Source: Isoetes taiwanensis
Lineage: Eukaryota > Streptophyta > Lycopodiopsida > Isoetales > Isoetaceae
Assembly (NCBI GenBank): GCA_021234155.1
Contig: JAJEKV010000168.1
Coordinates: 925,352 to 989,351 of the forward strand
DNA: 64,000 bases
Direction of reading: 5' to 3'
Both the position numbers and the translations under genes were made by a program. Below, in pieces: positions 45,965 to 56,571 of this stretch; within the stretch, counting starts at the first letter, position 1; every line of letters starts with the position of its first letter. Under the pieces are notes generated by a model, which ran no database searches, was not told the DNA's origin, and saw only the letters and a program-made list of their open reading frames with translations.

Positions 45965-47070
45965 ACTTGCCCGTCCGTGGCCAAGGACCCTCTAGATAGG
46001 ACCTTTGGGACGAACTTCTTCTAAGAGGTTTTAGGGCTCCGTCTTCTGGCGTCAACGCCCTCCCACTACCTCATGACATTGTGCAAGATCCTGGTCCAAT
46101 TTGGCTAGGGTATGGCCTCCAAAACGTAAACCCTGTGCGTTGCTAGGTTATTGTAGGGTTTACGTTTTGGAGGTCGAGTTTTATTCAGTTGCACTTGAGA
46201 CATGGTCGAGAAGCTGCAGTTCAAAAACAAGAAGCAATAGAAACTGTCGAAATGGGGTTTGGATTTACCGAGGCGTGCTTTCCTACCGGTGCTCCTCGGG
46301 AGGCAAATGCCAATGCCTCCCTTCCCGAGAACCGGTTTCCCTATCCGGACCGTTGAATTCTCCATTCAGGGTAACTTGCTTCGAAAGGGCTCAAAAAAAT
46401 TCAAGATCTGTCCCGAGAACATATCAAACCGCAAAAGTGTCCCGAAGTCGTAGGTAGAAACCCAAGTGTTTTGTCGTTAAGGCAAGACACAAAGGCTCGG
46501 AATGGAGATTTGACTTACGCATATCGTCCAAAGCGGTTGAAATTACCCTAGGGACCAAGTTACCACGGTCATTTTTTGCAGCAAAAGAAACACGAACCCT
46601 CTACATGGCGATGTTCGCACCCTCCGCTAAGGCCAATTCACTACGAGCGTGTTGGACATGAGCTATTTTGGTGCTTCGGGGGCGGGGTGGTCTTACGCCC
46701 ACAAAACTTGGTCTCGGGGGTAATGTCGATGTCCCGAAATCGTTGGCGCAGTCGGATCCGCGATTCGGGGTGGGAGAGTTGCCGTCCATGGCCAAGTACC
46801 CTCCGGATAGGACCTTTGGGGCCGAACTTCTTCCAGGAAAGTTTTAGGGCTCCGTCTTACAAGGTCCAACGCCCTCCCACTACCTCATGATATTGTGCAA
46901 GATCCTGGTCCAATCGGCTGGGAGTATGGCCTCCAAAATGTAAACCCCAATGCGTTGCTAGATTATTGTAGGGTTTTACGTTATGGAGGTCGAGTTTTAT
47001 TCGATTGCACTTGAGACATGGTCGAGAAGCTGCAGTTGAAAACAAGAAGCAATAGAAACTAACGAAATGG
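45965..47070. repeat. Tandem ~0.8-kb units (right part, continuing from 36306)
   Basis: Resumes with ACTTGCCCGTCCGTGGCC directly after element N. Landmarks near 45977 and 46790 keep the ~805-bp period. It grades into array A3 near 47070. Confidence 0.85.
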
Positions 47071-49785
47071 GGTGGCTCAAACATGCCAAGGTGGCTTAAA
47101 CATGCTCCTAGGCTCAAACATGCTCAAACATGCCAAGGTGGTTCAAACATGTCACGTGGGCTCCAACATGCCACCTAGCCTCCACCATGCCAAGGTGGCT
47201 CAAACATGCCACATGGGGTCCCAACATGCCACCTAGGCTCCAACATGCCAAGGTGGCTCAAACATGCCATGCGGGCTCCAACATGTTACATGCCACCTAG
47301 GCTCCAACATGCCAAGGTGGCTCAAATATGCCACCTAGGCACCAACATGCCACCTAGGCTCAAACATGCAGGGTGGCTCAAACATGCGTGGTCTCCAACA
47401 TGCCACCTAGGCTCAAACATGCCACGTGGGGGCCGACATGCCACCTAGGCTCCAACATGCCACCTAGGCTCCAACATGCCAAGGTGGCTCAAACATCTGC
47501 GTGGACTCCAACGACCAAGGTGGCTCAAACATGCCATCTTGGGCTCCAACATGTTACATGCCACGGGCTCAACATGCCACCAAAAATTTGCCACATCAAC
47601 TTGCTATGTCACCAAAAATTTGCCACATCAACCCATGGAAAACCAAAGTTGCAAATCTTTTTTTATTTTTGGCCTAGTCAAAAGTTGGCCTTGCTTACTT
47701 GGCATGACATGTCACCAATGGCATGCCACATCAACATGTGCATGTCAACTTTTGTGCCATGTTTCTGCCACCTTGGCATGTTTGTGCCACCTTGGCATGT
47801 TTCTGCCTAATTGGAATGTTTGAGCCTACATGGCATGTTTGAGCCACCTTGGCATGTTTGAGCCTAGGTGGCATGTTTGAGCCACCTTGGCATGTTGGAG
47901 CCTAGGTGGCATGTTGGAGCTACCATGGCATGTTTGAGCCTAGGTGGCATGCTTGAGCCACCTTGGCATGTTTGAGCCTAGGTGGCATGTTGAGCCACTT
48001 TGGCATGTTGGAGCCTAGGTGGCATGTTGGAGCCACCTAGGCATGTTTGAGCCTAGGTGGCATGTTTGAGCCACCTTGGCATGTTGGAGCCTAGGTGCCA
48101 TGTTGGAGCCACCTTGGCATGTTGGAGCCTAGGTGGCATATTTGAGCCACCTTGACATGTTTGAGCCTAGGTGGCATGTTTGAGCCACCTTGGCATGTTG
48201 GAGCCTAGGTGGCATATTTGAGCCACCTTGGCATGTTGGAGCCTAGGTGGCATGTTGAGCCACCTTGGCATGTTGGAGCCTAGGTGGCATGTTTGAGCCA
48301 ACTTGGCATGTTGGAGCCCACGTGGCATGTTTGAGCCACCTTGGCATGTTGGAGCCTAGGTGGCATGTTGGAGCCACCTTGGCATGTTGGAGCCTAGGTG
48401 GCATGTTTGAGCCACCTTGGCATGTTGGAGCCTAGGTGGCATATTTGAGCCACCTTGGCATGTTGGAGCCTAGGTGGCATGTTTGAGCCACCTTGGCATG
48501 TTGGAGCTTAGGTGGCATGTTTGAGCCACCTTGGCATGTTGGAGCCTAGGTGGCATGTTGGAGCCCACGTGGCATGTTTGAGCCATGTTTGAGTGCCACA
48601 TCATCTTTGCCATGCTGTTTGTTCGTGCCACAAGGGTAACGACATGCCCTGCCAACTCTTGGCCACTTGTGGCAAGGGGAGCAGCCCATAACGTGAACCC
48701 TACATTTTTTGCATCGAGACGGAGACAAACACACCCGAGAGATTGCATAGGGTGGGTCATCATCACGTCCACATCACCCATATCTTGCTATGTCACCAAA
48801 AATTTGCCACATCAACCCATGGAAAACCAAAGTTGCACATCTTTTTTTATTTTTGGCCTAGTCAAAAGTTGGCCTTGCTTACTTGGCATGACATGTCACC
48901 AATGGCATGCCACATCAACATGTGCATGTCAACTTTTGTGCCACCTTGGCATGTTTCTGCCACCTTGGCATGTTTCTGCCACCTTGGCATGTTTGTGCCA
49001 CCTTGGCATGTTTCTGCCTAATTGGAATGTTTGAGCCTACATGGCATGTTTGAGCCACCTTGGCATGTTTGAGCCTAGGTGGCATGTTTGAGCCACCTTG
49101 GCACGTTGGAGCCTAGGTGGCATGTTGGAGCTACCTTGGCATGTTTGAGCCTAGGTGGCATGTTTGAGCCACCTTGGCATGTTTGAGCCTAGGTGGCATG
49201 TTGAGCCACCTTGGCATGTTGGAGCCTAGGTGGCATGTTGGAGCCACCTAGGCATGTTTGAGCCTAGGTGGCATGTTTGAGCCACCTTGGCATGTTGGGC
49301 CTAGGTGCCATGTTGGAGCCACCTTGGCATGTTGGGAGCCTAGGTGGCATGTTGGAACCACCTTGACATGTTTGAGCCCTGGGTGGCATGTTTGAGCCAC
49401 ACCTTGGCATGTTGGAGCCTAGGTGGCATATTTGAGCCACCTTGGCATGTTGAGCCACCTTGGCATGTTGGAGCCTAGGGTGGCATGTTTGAGCCAACTT
49501 GGCATGTTGGAGCCCCGTGGCATGTTGGAGCCACGTGGCATGTTTGAGCCACCTTGGCATGTTGGGAGCCTAGGTGGCATGTTGGAGCCACCTTGGCATG
49601 TTGGAGCCTAGGTGGCATGTTTGAGCCACCTTGGCATGTTGGAGCCTAGGTGGCATGTTTGAGCCACCTTGGCATGTTGGAGCTTAGGTGGCATGTTTGA
49701 GCCACCTTGGCATGTTGGAGCCTAGGTGGCATGTTGGAGCCCACGTGGCATGTTTGAGCCATGTTTGAGTGCCACATCATCTTTG
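47071..49785. repeat. 19-bp minisatellite arrays A3, A4 and A5
   Basis: A3 (47071-47580) is in minus orientation. A4 (47770-48590) and A5 (48935-49785) are in plus orientation. In A4 and A5 two monomer types alternate strictly, TTGGAGCCTAGGTGGCATG and TTTGAGCCACCTTGGCATG, so the real period is 38 bp. The CCTAGG and CCACCTTGG/CCTAGGTGG parts are self-complementary between neighbours, so any stretch can fold into short hairpins. Confidence 0.92.
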
Positions 49786-50115
49786 CCATGCTTTGTTTGT
49801 TAGGTGCCACAAGGGTAACGACATGCCTCGCCAACTCTTGGCCACTTGTGGCAAGGGGAGCAGCCCATAACGTGAACCCTACATTTTTGCATCGAGGCCG
49901 AGACAAACACGGCCGAGTTTGCATAGGGTGGGTCATCATCATCGTCCACATCACCCATATCTTGCCATGTCACCGAAATTTGCCACATCAACCCATGGAA
50001 AACCAAAGTTGCACATTTTTTTTTTTTTGGCCTAGTCAAAAGTTGGGCCTTGCTTACTTGGCATGACATGTCACCAATGGCATGCCACATCAACATGTGC
50101 ATGTCAACTTTTGCA
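47580..50115. repeat. ~1.2-kb tandem duplication of array plus spacer
   Basis: A spacer with AAATTTGCCACATCAACCC, GGCCTAGTCAAAAGTTGG and CAACATGTGCATGTCAACTT appears at about 47585-47755, 48785-48935 and 49970-50115. The two arrays A4 and A5 and a second spacer (ATGTTTGAGTGCCACATCATC, near 48585 and 49760) fall between. This makes two full ~1.2-kb units and a partial third. Confidence 0.88.
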
Positions 50116-52300
50116 AGAAATACCTTTTGCCACATCATCATGCCACTTTTGCCCTGCCATTCATGAGAACTGGCAACAACGACGCAATCGGGGAGCCTAG
50201 AAGGCCGCCTCGCTTTTGGCGCCATAGATGAACCTCCGCCTTGTCGAAAACAAGGGAGGAAAAACTGCCAAGAAATAGCCTTGCTTTTACGAAGACAACG
50301 CCGGATCGGAGAGGCTAGGGAGGCCGCTCTCCTTCGCCGCTATAGTCGAAGCTCCGCCTTGACGAAAAACGAGAAAACAAAAAGGGATTGGCCTCCCCTT
50401 CCATAGTGTGGGGGATGCCCACGGTGCACATTCCCGGTGTGGCGGTGACCCGCCCCCCCGCCGGGTCGGGCCCCACCGGGTCCACACCTGCATGTGCTCC
50501 GTGTGCATCCCCATACATGCACGTATTTGCACATTTTGTGTATTTAGTGCTCATATATGCTCATATGTTAAGTGAAATCAAATGCGCGCATAATTTAAAG
50601 CGCGGTCCCATCAAATGACCGAGATTAACGGTTCAGATTTGGAAGAGACTAACGGTCGGGATTTTGATCCTTGTATTATCATGCTATTGGTTGGGTCACT
50701 TTCCGCCTCGATAGTTTTGCCGCCTCACCTACTCTCAAATCCTTTTCTTAGTTTTTTCATGGTGGGCCTTCCGGGTTTATCATGGCGCCACGATTTTGGT
50801 GATGGCGCTCAAGATTTTAAGCAGATTGCCCGCCGGTTTTCTTTGTAGAACAGGGGCTTGGATCTAAGGATGCTTGGAGCTTTTCGACCTTTTGCTTTCT
50901 TAACGGTTTGGGTCGGATTTGGAGTCGTACTTTCACGTGTTTTGGACCTGTCGTACTCATGATATTTCGATTTGTAGCTCTTGTTTTGCATGAAGTTTTT
51001 CAAGCCTCTGTTTTGTGTTATTGCTCTCATGAAGAACTTGCTTCCCTCATTGCTCATGCAGAGTCGAACTCCTTGTCGCTTCTTCTTTTCCTAGTTCAGT
51101 CTTTTCAGCCCTTTTCAATCTTAAAAAAACGGCCTGCTTCGCGATTACATTTTTTGAGTCATTTTTCCCACATTTTTTTGCCAAGGTAAATGCTTGTATT
51201 TGGGGAAAAGTTATTAGCTTGAGTGGTTGCTTAGGATTCCTTTGGGTACTTGCTTTTCGCGATGTACAAGCTTCGAGAACCGTTGTTTTGAACATACTTT
51301 TCTTTACTTGTTATCATGGTTGTGATTTGCTATCATTCCAATTGGGGTCGGTGTGCATCATTGCATGCCTTCAAAGCTCTGCATTAGCTAATCCGACATC
51401 TTCAAGCATTCAAGCAAGCATTCAACCATGCCACATCGGATGCCTCGGATAAGGATTGAATTAAGGTAAAGCTATTTTTTCTTTCATTTTGTCTTCTCGT
51501 TGAAAAACATTCTCATTCATCATTCTGCTTTTTCTTTTTTTTTGCTTTTTGTTCTTCTGTCGACTAACACTTTCATTTACAGTGGTTTTTGACCAGAGCC
51601 ATGGCCACAGACTTTAGGTTTTGAATGGACAATGTAGCGATGGCCAAAGCTTCAGCTATTAGAGAATGGACAATGTGAAAGGTCGGGTTGTGAAGTGGAA
51701 CGGAAGCAAGAATGGCGAGGTACAACATCATATATATAATACTGCCTTTGAATAACAAATTCAAGTTTAGAGTTTCATTCTATTTTTATTGTTTATGCCG
51801 GTGATAGCACCAAATTGCTACTCCTTTATGTTCCATCTTAACATTGGGACAACTTCAAAAGTTGAAGCTAGGAGCAGAAATGAATGGAGATTTGACCAAC
51901 GCCGATCTTACTACCCGCATTTGTACCATCGCCTCGAAATATCCAAACAAGGAAAGCCGCCCAAGAAGATTTGAAATGAATGGAGATTTGTACCACCGCC
52001 ACAAGAAGATCTGGGCTAGTATTATGTAGTTATTGATCCTAGGTTATATGCTAAGTTGTTTAAATTTTATCAAGCACTCTAGTGAGTGCTCTAAGCAACT
52101 AACAAATAAGTAGGCATATTTTGAGAAATCATAGTCATCTTGCACAAAATCAAACAAGAAGGTTGAAATTTAGTTCAAATTTGTATAATCTGATGCTAAA
52201 ATCACATCAGCTTAATGCTTTGAACCTTAAACAATAAATTTAACTTGTTTTGAATCTTAACCATTACTTTAATTTTTTGATTTAATGATTGTATTTGAAA
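50116..52300. other. Unique segment of element O; possible cargo
   Basis: 50165-50390 has two diverged ~118-bp units (GGGAGCCTAGAAGGCCGCCT / AGAGGCTAGGGAGGCCGCTC). 50400-50500 is very GC-rich. 50600-51480 is T-rich on the plus strand with short open frames and no known domain. ATGAATGGAGATTTG recurs at 51880 and 51976. It occupies the same place, between arrays and Y end, as 37201-40117 in element N, yet the sequences differ. I cannot name a gene in it. Confidence 0.45.
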
Positions 52301-53229
52301 TGCTTAATGGATTTGATTGGGTTCGATTCCCAAAGGCAAGTTGTATTTAAAGTAAAATATGATTATCAAGGCTTTTAAATTATAGTGTATACATGTATTT
52401 TTTTTTTAAATGTGTGCCACGTGTCAATCTATGATTGGTTAGGCGACATTTTAAAAACAACACTTATTTTTCCTATATGTCATAATAATATTTTTTATTT
52501 AAGAAGGACATGTTGATTTTTTATTAACTATGCACCATATTGTGTAAAAACAACCATTGAAAACAATGCAACCTTTTAAAAACTACACGTGAAGACGAAA
52601 TATCAATATATAGAAAACATGAAATTTTAAAACAATACATGTAGATTTCCTAAAGATTATGTATTCTTTTTTTGGAAAAACAATGTCAACTTGTAAAAAC
52701 TACAAGTAGAAAAAAAAAACAACACATAGAAAATAAAAAGAGAACTGTCTTCTTTAGCTTTTCACGTGTACAAATATTCAAACGTACATGTGGTTTTTGG
52801 AAGACAAACAACGCCATGGCTCCTCCAAAAACAACAAGAAAGAAAAAAATGACGATAATTTTTTTAAAATCATCTTACTTTGACGTTGTAATTTAAGTTT
52901 ACACGTAGTAATATCTAAACCAACGCGTGTTATTTTGATGAACAACAACGTATGGCTCGTGTGAAAAACCACCAAAAAGAAAAAAAACCACACGTTGACA
53001 AAATTTTGCGAAAAAACGATAGTGAAAAAAAGGACACGTTGACAAAAAAAAAGGGGTGCCAAAAAAACCACAGTGGAAATTTTCTGCCAAAAAACCACTG
53101 TCTCTTTGTGCAAATCCGGATAAACGGGCCACGTGGACTTTTGGGGCCATTTTGGTGTTGTTTTTGGCATAAAACAACACTTCCGTACAACTAAAAAACA
53201 ACTGTGGACCAAAAAGTGGGGTCAGTGTG
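52301..53229. repeat. Y end of element O
   Basis: Inverted match to 36307-37200, ending in the TIR GGGGTCAGTGTG. Includes the tRNA box-B-like GGGTTCGATTCCC at 52330-52342 and a purine-rich stretch around 52670-53090. Confidence 0.8.
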
Positions 53230-53232
53230 AAT

Positions 53233-53370
53233 CGTTCTTCCTATAGGCTCTCCTCTATTTTTCGTGTTCGGGCTTCCCTGTACACCTTCTTGGCCTTGAT
53301 TTGCTGAAGTTTCCTCCATAAGTTTACCTTCTGCTTTCAATTCGTTGATGTTGTCAAGTGGCTCCACCGC
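53233..53370 (-). pseudogene. Probable gag N-terminus of E2, cut by element O
   Basis: Matches 61786-61919 of E3, where an open frame starts MEPLDNINELKAEGKLMEE on the minus strand. Position just before pol and after the leader suggests gag. No gag domain residues are left to confirm it. Confidence 0.4.
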
Positions 53371-53960
53371 CGAGGCTCGAGGATCCGCAACAAAGGTTCT
53401 CCTGACCTGTTTTACTGCCCTAAGTACAAGGCAACTAATACTACTATAACAATCAATTACTTATGTCTACTTACTCTACAAACCCTATTTTTATGCCTTT
53501 ATCCACTCTACCTCAAATGACCCACTTGGCATTTGGCACTCTACTAGGCACTGAGAAAGGTACTTATTTACTGTTATGGGGTGGTATACTTGGTGTGCTA
53601 GACTAAATTACTTAGATAGGATGAATTCCTAGACAATTTTCTATGATACAAAGGCATGGCGGAAGGCACTTGATGATAGTGCACCTATAACGTGTGTTGG
53701 TGTGTTATACCAACGTGTGACAACAATTTCTAAGGCCTTGGCAACTAGCTGGGTTTCTAAGAAAAAGGTTTAATTATACTACCTACATGTAGACAAGAAG
53801 ACACTTAGCAAGATAAGACGACAACTAAGCTATGATGAGTGCAGATGCTGTCTCTATCTAGCTTAAGGTTCTTGGTTCTAAATCTAAGGCTTGGCCATTA
53901 CTATTATCTAACATTATTAAAGCTTAAATCTAATTAAGAATCTTAATTTAAACACAAATG
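53371..53960. other. Non-coding stretch of E2 between gag start and tRNA-like segment
   Basis: No open frame of note. The same sequence is found at about 61920-62491 in E3. Confidence 0.5.
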
Positions 53961-54043
53961 ATGCCCGTCCTCAGTGGTTGGCACGGGGGGGTTTGGAGGG
54001 GTTCAACCCTGTGGGTGGGAGGTTCGATTCCCGCTACTGTGGG
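53961..54043 (+). repeat. tRNA-like segment (SINE-type, Pol III boxes) in E2
   Basis: CCTCAGTGGTTGGCAC resembles tRNA box A, and GGTTCGATTCCCG at 54021-54033 is a good box B with a G-rich middle (GGGGGGGTTTGGAGGGG). No acceptor stem pairs convincingly, so it is not a functional tRNA. The same unit occurs at 62492-62573 and, diverged, at 63645-63714. Confidence 0.6.
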
Positions 54044-54191
54044 AATTCTTTTAAGATGAGGTTCAAATAGATTGAAAAGCTAGAATGGAGTGCTGCAAGA
54101 TACTAGAATGCATGGCAAGAGGTTGATATGCACTGAGAACTTTTCATTGCAATTTTGCCAAATTTTCAGCCGAAGGCACATGAAACCGGGT

Positions 54192-54629
54192 GGCTATGCG
54201 AATTTGAGGTCTGCGCCTCCCACGCACATGCCATTTTCGGGTGGCTATGCGAATTTGAGGTCTGCGCCTCCCACGCACATGCCATTTTCGCACAGCCTTT
54301 CGATTTCGGGTGTTTTGGGCTTCTATCAAGGGCTTTAGGAAAATTAAAGATTCTAGCATGCTTATTTGGAAATTTCTAACCTAATTTGGAACTTTTTCCT
54401 GGGCTAATTGGGCATGATTTGGTCTGACATGGTGAAACCGGGTGGCTATGCGAATTTGGGCCCTGCGTGAAGCGCGCAGAGGTGATTTTCGCACAGCCTT
54501 CCGAGTTGACTTTGACTTTACATTATATTATATATATACATATAATATATAGCTATATATGGGCGAAACCGGGTGGCTATGCGAATTTGGGCCTTCCATG
54601 AAGGGCGGAGAGGCCATTTTCGCACAGCC
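54192..54629. repeat. Hairpin repeats of E2 (one partial, three full)
   Basis: Full copies lie at 54243-54297, 54443-54498 and 54575-54629; a partial one starts at 54192. Each starts GGCTATGCGAATTT and ends TTTTCGCACAGCC, which pair with one mismatch. An inner CTGCG...CGCAG stem exists in the third. Sequence differs from the E1 hairpins. They lie just downstream of the H3-like gene, on the gag side. Confidence 0.85.
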
Positions 54630-54851
54630 TTCCGATTTCGAGTGTTCTGGCCAAAATTTAACTAATTTGCCAATAGTACCTTTACTAAATTACCCTATTT
54701 GGACGCTTACAATCATGATGGCTATAATTAAATTAAAATTTGAGCAACTTAAACACATTTTTATACAAAAATTGAATTCGGTTTACAACAAAATTTTATA
54801 TTTATAGAGGGAAAACTTAACAATTACATTAATTTACACAAAACTGCATCC

Positions 54852-55991
54852 TCAAGGGTATTCCTTGCGGATGCGACGCGCCAAGTGTATGTCCTTGGGC
54901 ATCAGGGTCACCCTCTTCGCGTGGATCGCGCAGAGGTTCCCTTCTTCGAACAACTGGGTGAGCTCAGCCTCAGCGGCTACTTGCAACACCCTGGTTGTGA
55001 GCGACGTCACCCTATAGTTGGTGACGAAGTCTTGCATGACCTCCCTCATAAGCCGCTCAAAAGGCGCCTTCCTAATCAGGAGATTAGTGCACTGTTGGAA
55101 GTGCCTAATCTCCCGAAAAACTCGGGCATGCCTTGAGTTCGGCCCATGGTGGACCTTCCTTGGCTTCTCGGGTCGTGGCGGCGATGGCTTGGGCTGGTTC
55201 CTTGCTGGCCGGCCTCCCTCCACGTATCGTTGAACGTTCTGGCGGCAGTACCAGTCGTTATACCTCGTCCAACGACGGAGGTATTCTTCATACGCCTTGA
55301 GGCGGCGTCTGTAGAGTCGATCCTCCTTCAAGGCGAACGGTCGCTCGCCCGCCTTCTACTTCTTAACCCCCTTGGGTGGTTTGGGCCACTTAGGATAAGG
55401 TGGTCTTGCGTCGGGGTTAGAGGATTCCCCGACGACTTCGGCGTCCTCCTCCTCTTCTTCATCTCCATCTCCTCCTCCTTCTTCTACCTCCTCCTCTTCG
55501 CGTTGGGGAGGCTCTTCAATCACGACGGTCCGACGAGGCCCGTCGTTTCTTCTCTTCGTCCGCCTCTCTCTCTCCCTCTGCTCCCGCTCTCTCTCCCTCT
55601 TCTTTCTGGCAAGCACCTCCTCTGGCCATTCCGCAACCTTCTCATTGCCCTTCTTCTTCGGCACTGAAGGCCCCGCCTCCTGAGTTTGGTGCTGCTGCTG
55701 CTGCTGCTCCTCCACCTGTTCTTCAACCTCTGTGTCCGAGGAAGGCCCAAAGTGGCGGGACTCGCCGGTTCTCTGGGTGCCCGCCGTCGAAGGACTGCTG
55801 CTGCTGGGCGCCTCCTCCTCCTCCGAGACATGAAATGTCTCGTCACTGCTGCTGGGGGGGAACGCCCCTTCCCCCGGCTTAGGTCGAAGGTGCTCAGGAA
55901 TCCGCTTCGTATGCCGACCTGCTGCTGCTTGCGCCATTGAGAGGGTGGGTCGCTCGCCAAACTTCCTTGCAGTTTGTTTGGTTCTTGCCAT
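54852..55991 (-). pseudogene. Histone H3-like accessory gene of E2 (H3 tail + acidic/basic linker + histone fold)
   Basis: The gene starts at 55991 with MARTKQTARK, the exact H3 tail through Lys9, followed by Phe instead of Ser10. A long linker follows: a Ser/Glu-rich part, a Gln run, a very basic Arg/Glu repeat, an acidic run, then YEEYLRRW and YVEGGRPAR with Pro-rich sequence. The last ~90 residues are an H3 fold: REIRHFQ (alpha-N), [15 protein letters not shown] (alpha-1), [17 protein letters not shown] (alpha-2), [14 protein letters not shown] and LARRIR (alpha-3). By eye 55 of 90 fold residues equal canonical H3. The locus is 1.14 kb against about 0.4 kb for H3. It is open nearly end to end with about one interruption. 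Same strand as pol, between primer site and gag. Lys14, Lys27 and Lys36 regions of H3 are absent. Its role is unknown; tail mimicry is a hypothesis. Confidence 0.92.
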
Positions 55992-56558
55992 ACTTGACGG
56001 TGTGGAAAACAGATGACGTAAGGCTGACTAAGAGAGAGATGGTGGAGGAAAAGGTTGGAGGGAAAATGAGGTGTCAGGGATATTTAAAAAGGAGGGTCCC
56101 CTGGGAATATTCCCTACCATTAATAGGCCTACTTATTAGCCCCCCATATTAATTACACCATAGTACCCTTATTATTAATATATATTAAATTTCTAATACA
56201 CATCAAAAATTCGTATTATACCTTTAAAATTTCAAATTTCCTAATGGTTTGAAGTGTTAATTATGGATTTGCGCCATTTTTCACTCGGGTCTCAGATTGG
56301 CATAATTCTTCGACCCATTTTAGGTGAAATTTGATGCAGATGCATAATTTTCACTCCAAATTTACTAGAAGGTGAATTTGACTCCTTATTCCTTCGTCTA
56401 ACACTTGACCTAATTCCGGACCCATTACCTAGGAGAAAAAAAAATTCCCCTATTTTCGTGGTTCAATGGTGGAAATGTTTATTTCACACCCCCTATAGGC
56501 TTGTTAGACTACTTTCATGGTCATGGTCAGTGCTAGTTCCTGGTCAACCAAGAACATC
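55992..56558 (-). other. 5' leader of E2
   Basis: Between primer-binding site and the start of the H3-like gene, about 570 bp, AT-rich, with no open frame of note. Confidence 0.6.
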
Positions 56559-56570
56559 GCTCTGATACCA
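56559..56570 (-). other. Primer-binding site of E2
   Basis: Minus strand TGGTATCAGAGC, one base inside the LTR edge, same tRNA type as in E1. It makes 56572-57419 the 5' LTR of E2. Confidence 0.92.
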
Positions 56571-56571
56571 T

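Larger units (their letters stand above)
31543..53229. mobile_element. Element O: 21.7-kb CACTA-like TIR transposon inside E2
   Basis: Left end CACACTCACCCC at 31543; right end is the complement of CACACTGACCCC, ending at 53229. The next bases on both sides (about TTTTTGGTCCAC) also match, giving TIRs near 27 bp. A 3-bp duplication AAT flanks it (31540-31542 and 53230-53232). The empty site is preserved in E3 at 61780-61790 with a single AAT. CAC ends, 3-bp target duplication and subterminal repeats are the hallmarks of CACTA/EnSpm elements. No transposase domain is recognisable, so it is non-autonomous. Internal order: X end, 19-bp array, 0.8-kb units, element N, more units, more arrays, a non-repetitive segment, Y end. 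Confidence 0.88.

Noticed and set aside
47071-49785. CRISPR-like regular repeats
   Set aside because: No unique spacers of fixed length, monomers abut each other, and the setting is a plant nuclear genome.
55146-55940. Plus-strand Leu-rich open frames opposite the H3-like gene of E2
   Set aside because: They are antisense shadows of the acidic and basic linker; no signal for an independent membrane protein.
54852-55991. Host CENH3 or a normal H3 gene
   Set aside because: The locus lies between a retrotransposon primer site and gag, is more than twice the length of H3, and has a partner in a second element family. CENH3 tails also do not keep the exact H3 tail through Lys9.
54852-55991. Endogenised giant-virus histone
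   Set aside because: Surrounding LTR, primer site, gag and pol are those of a Ty3/gypsy element; no giant-virus gene is visible.
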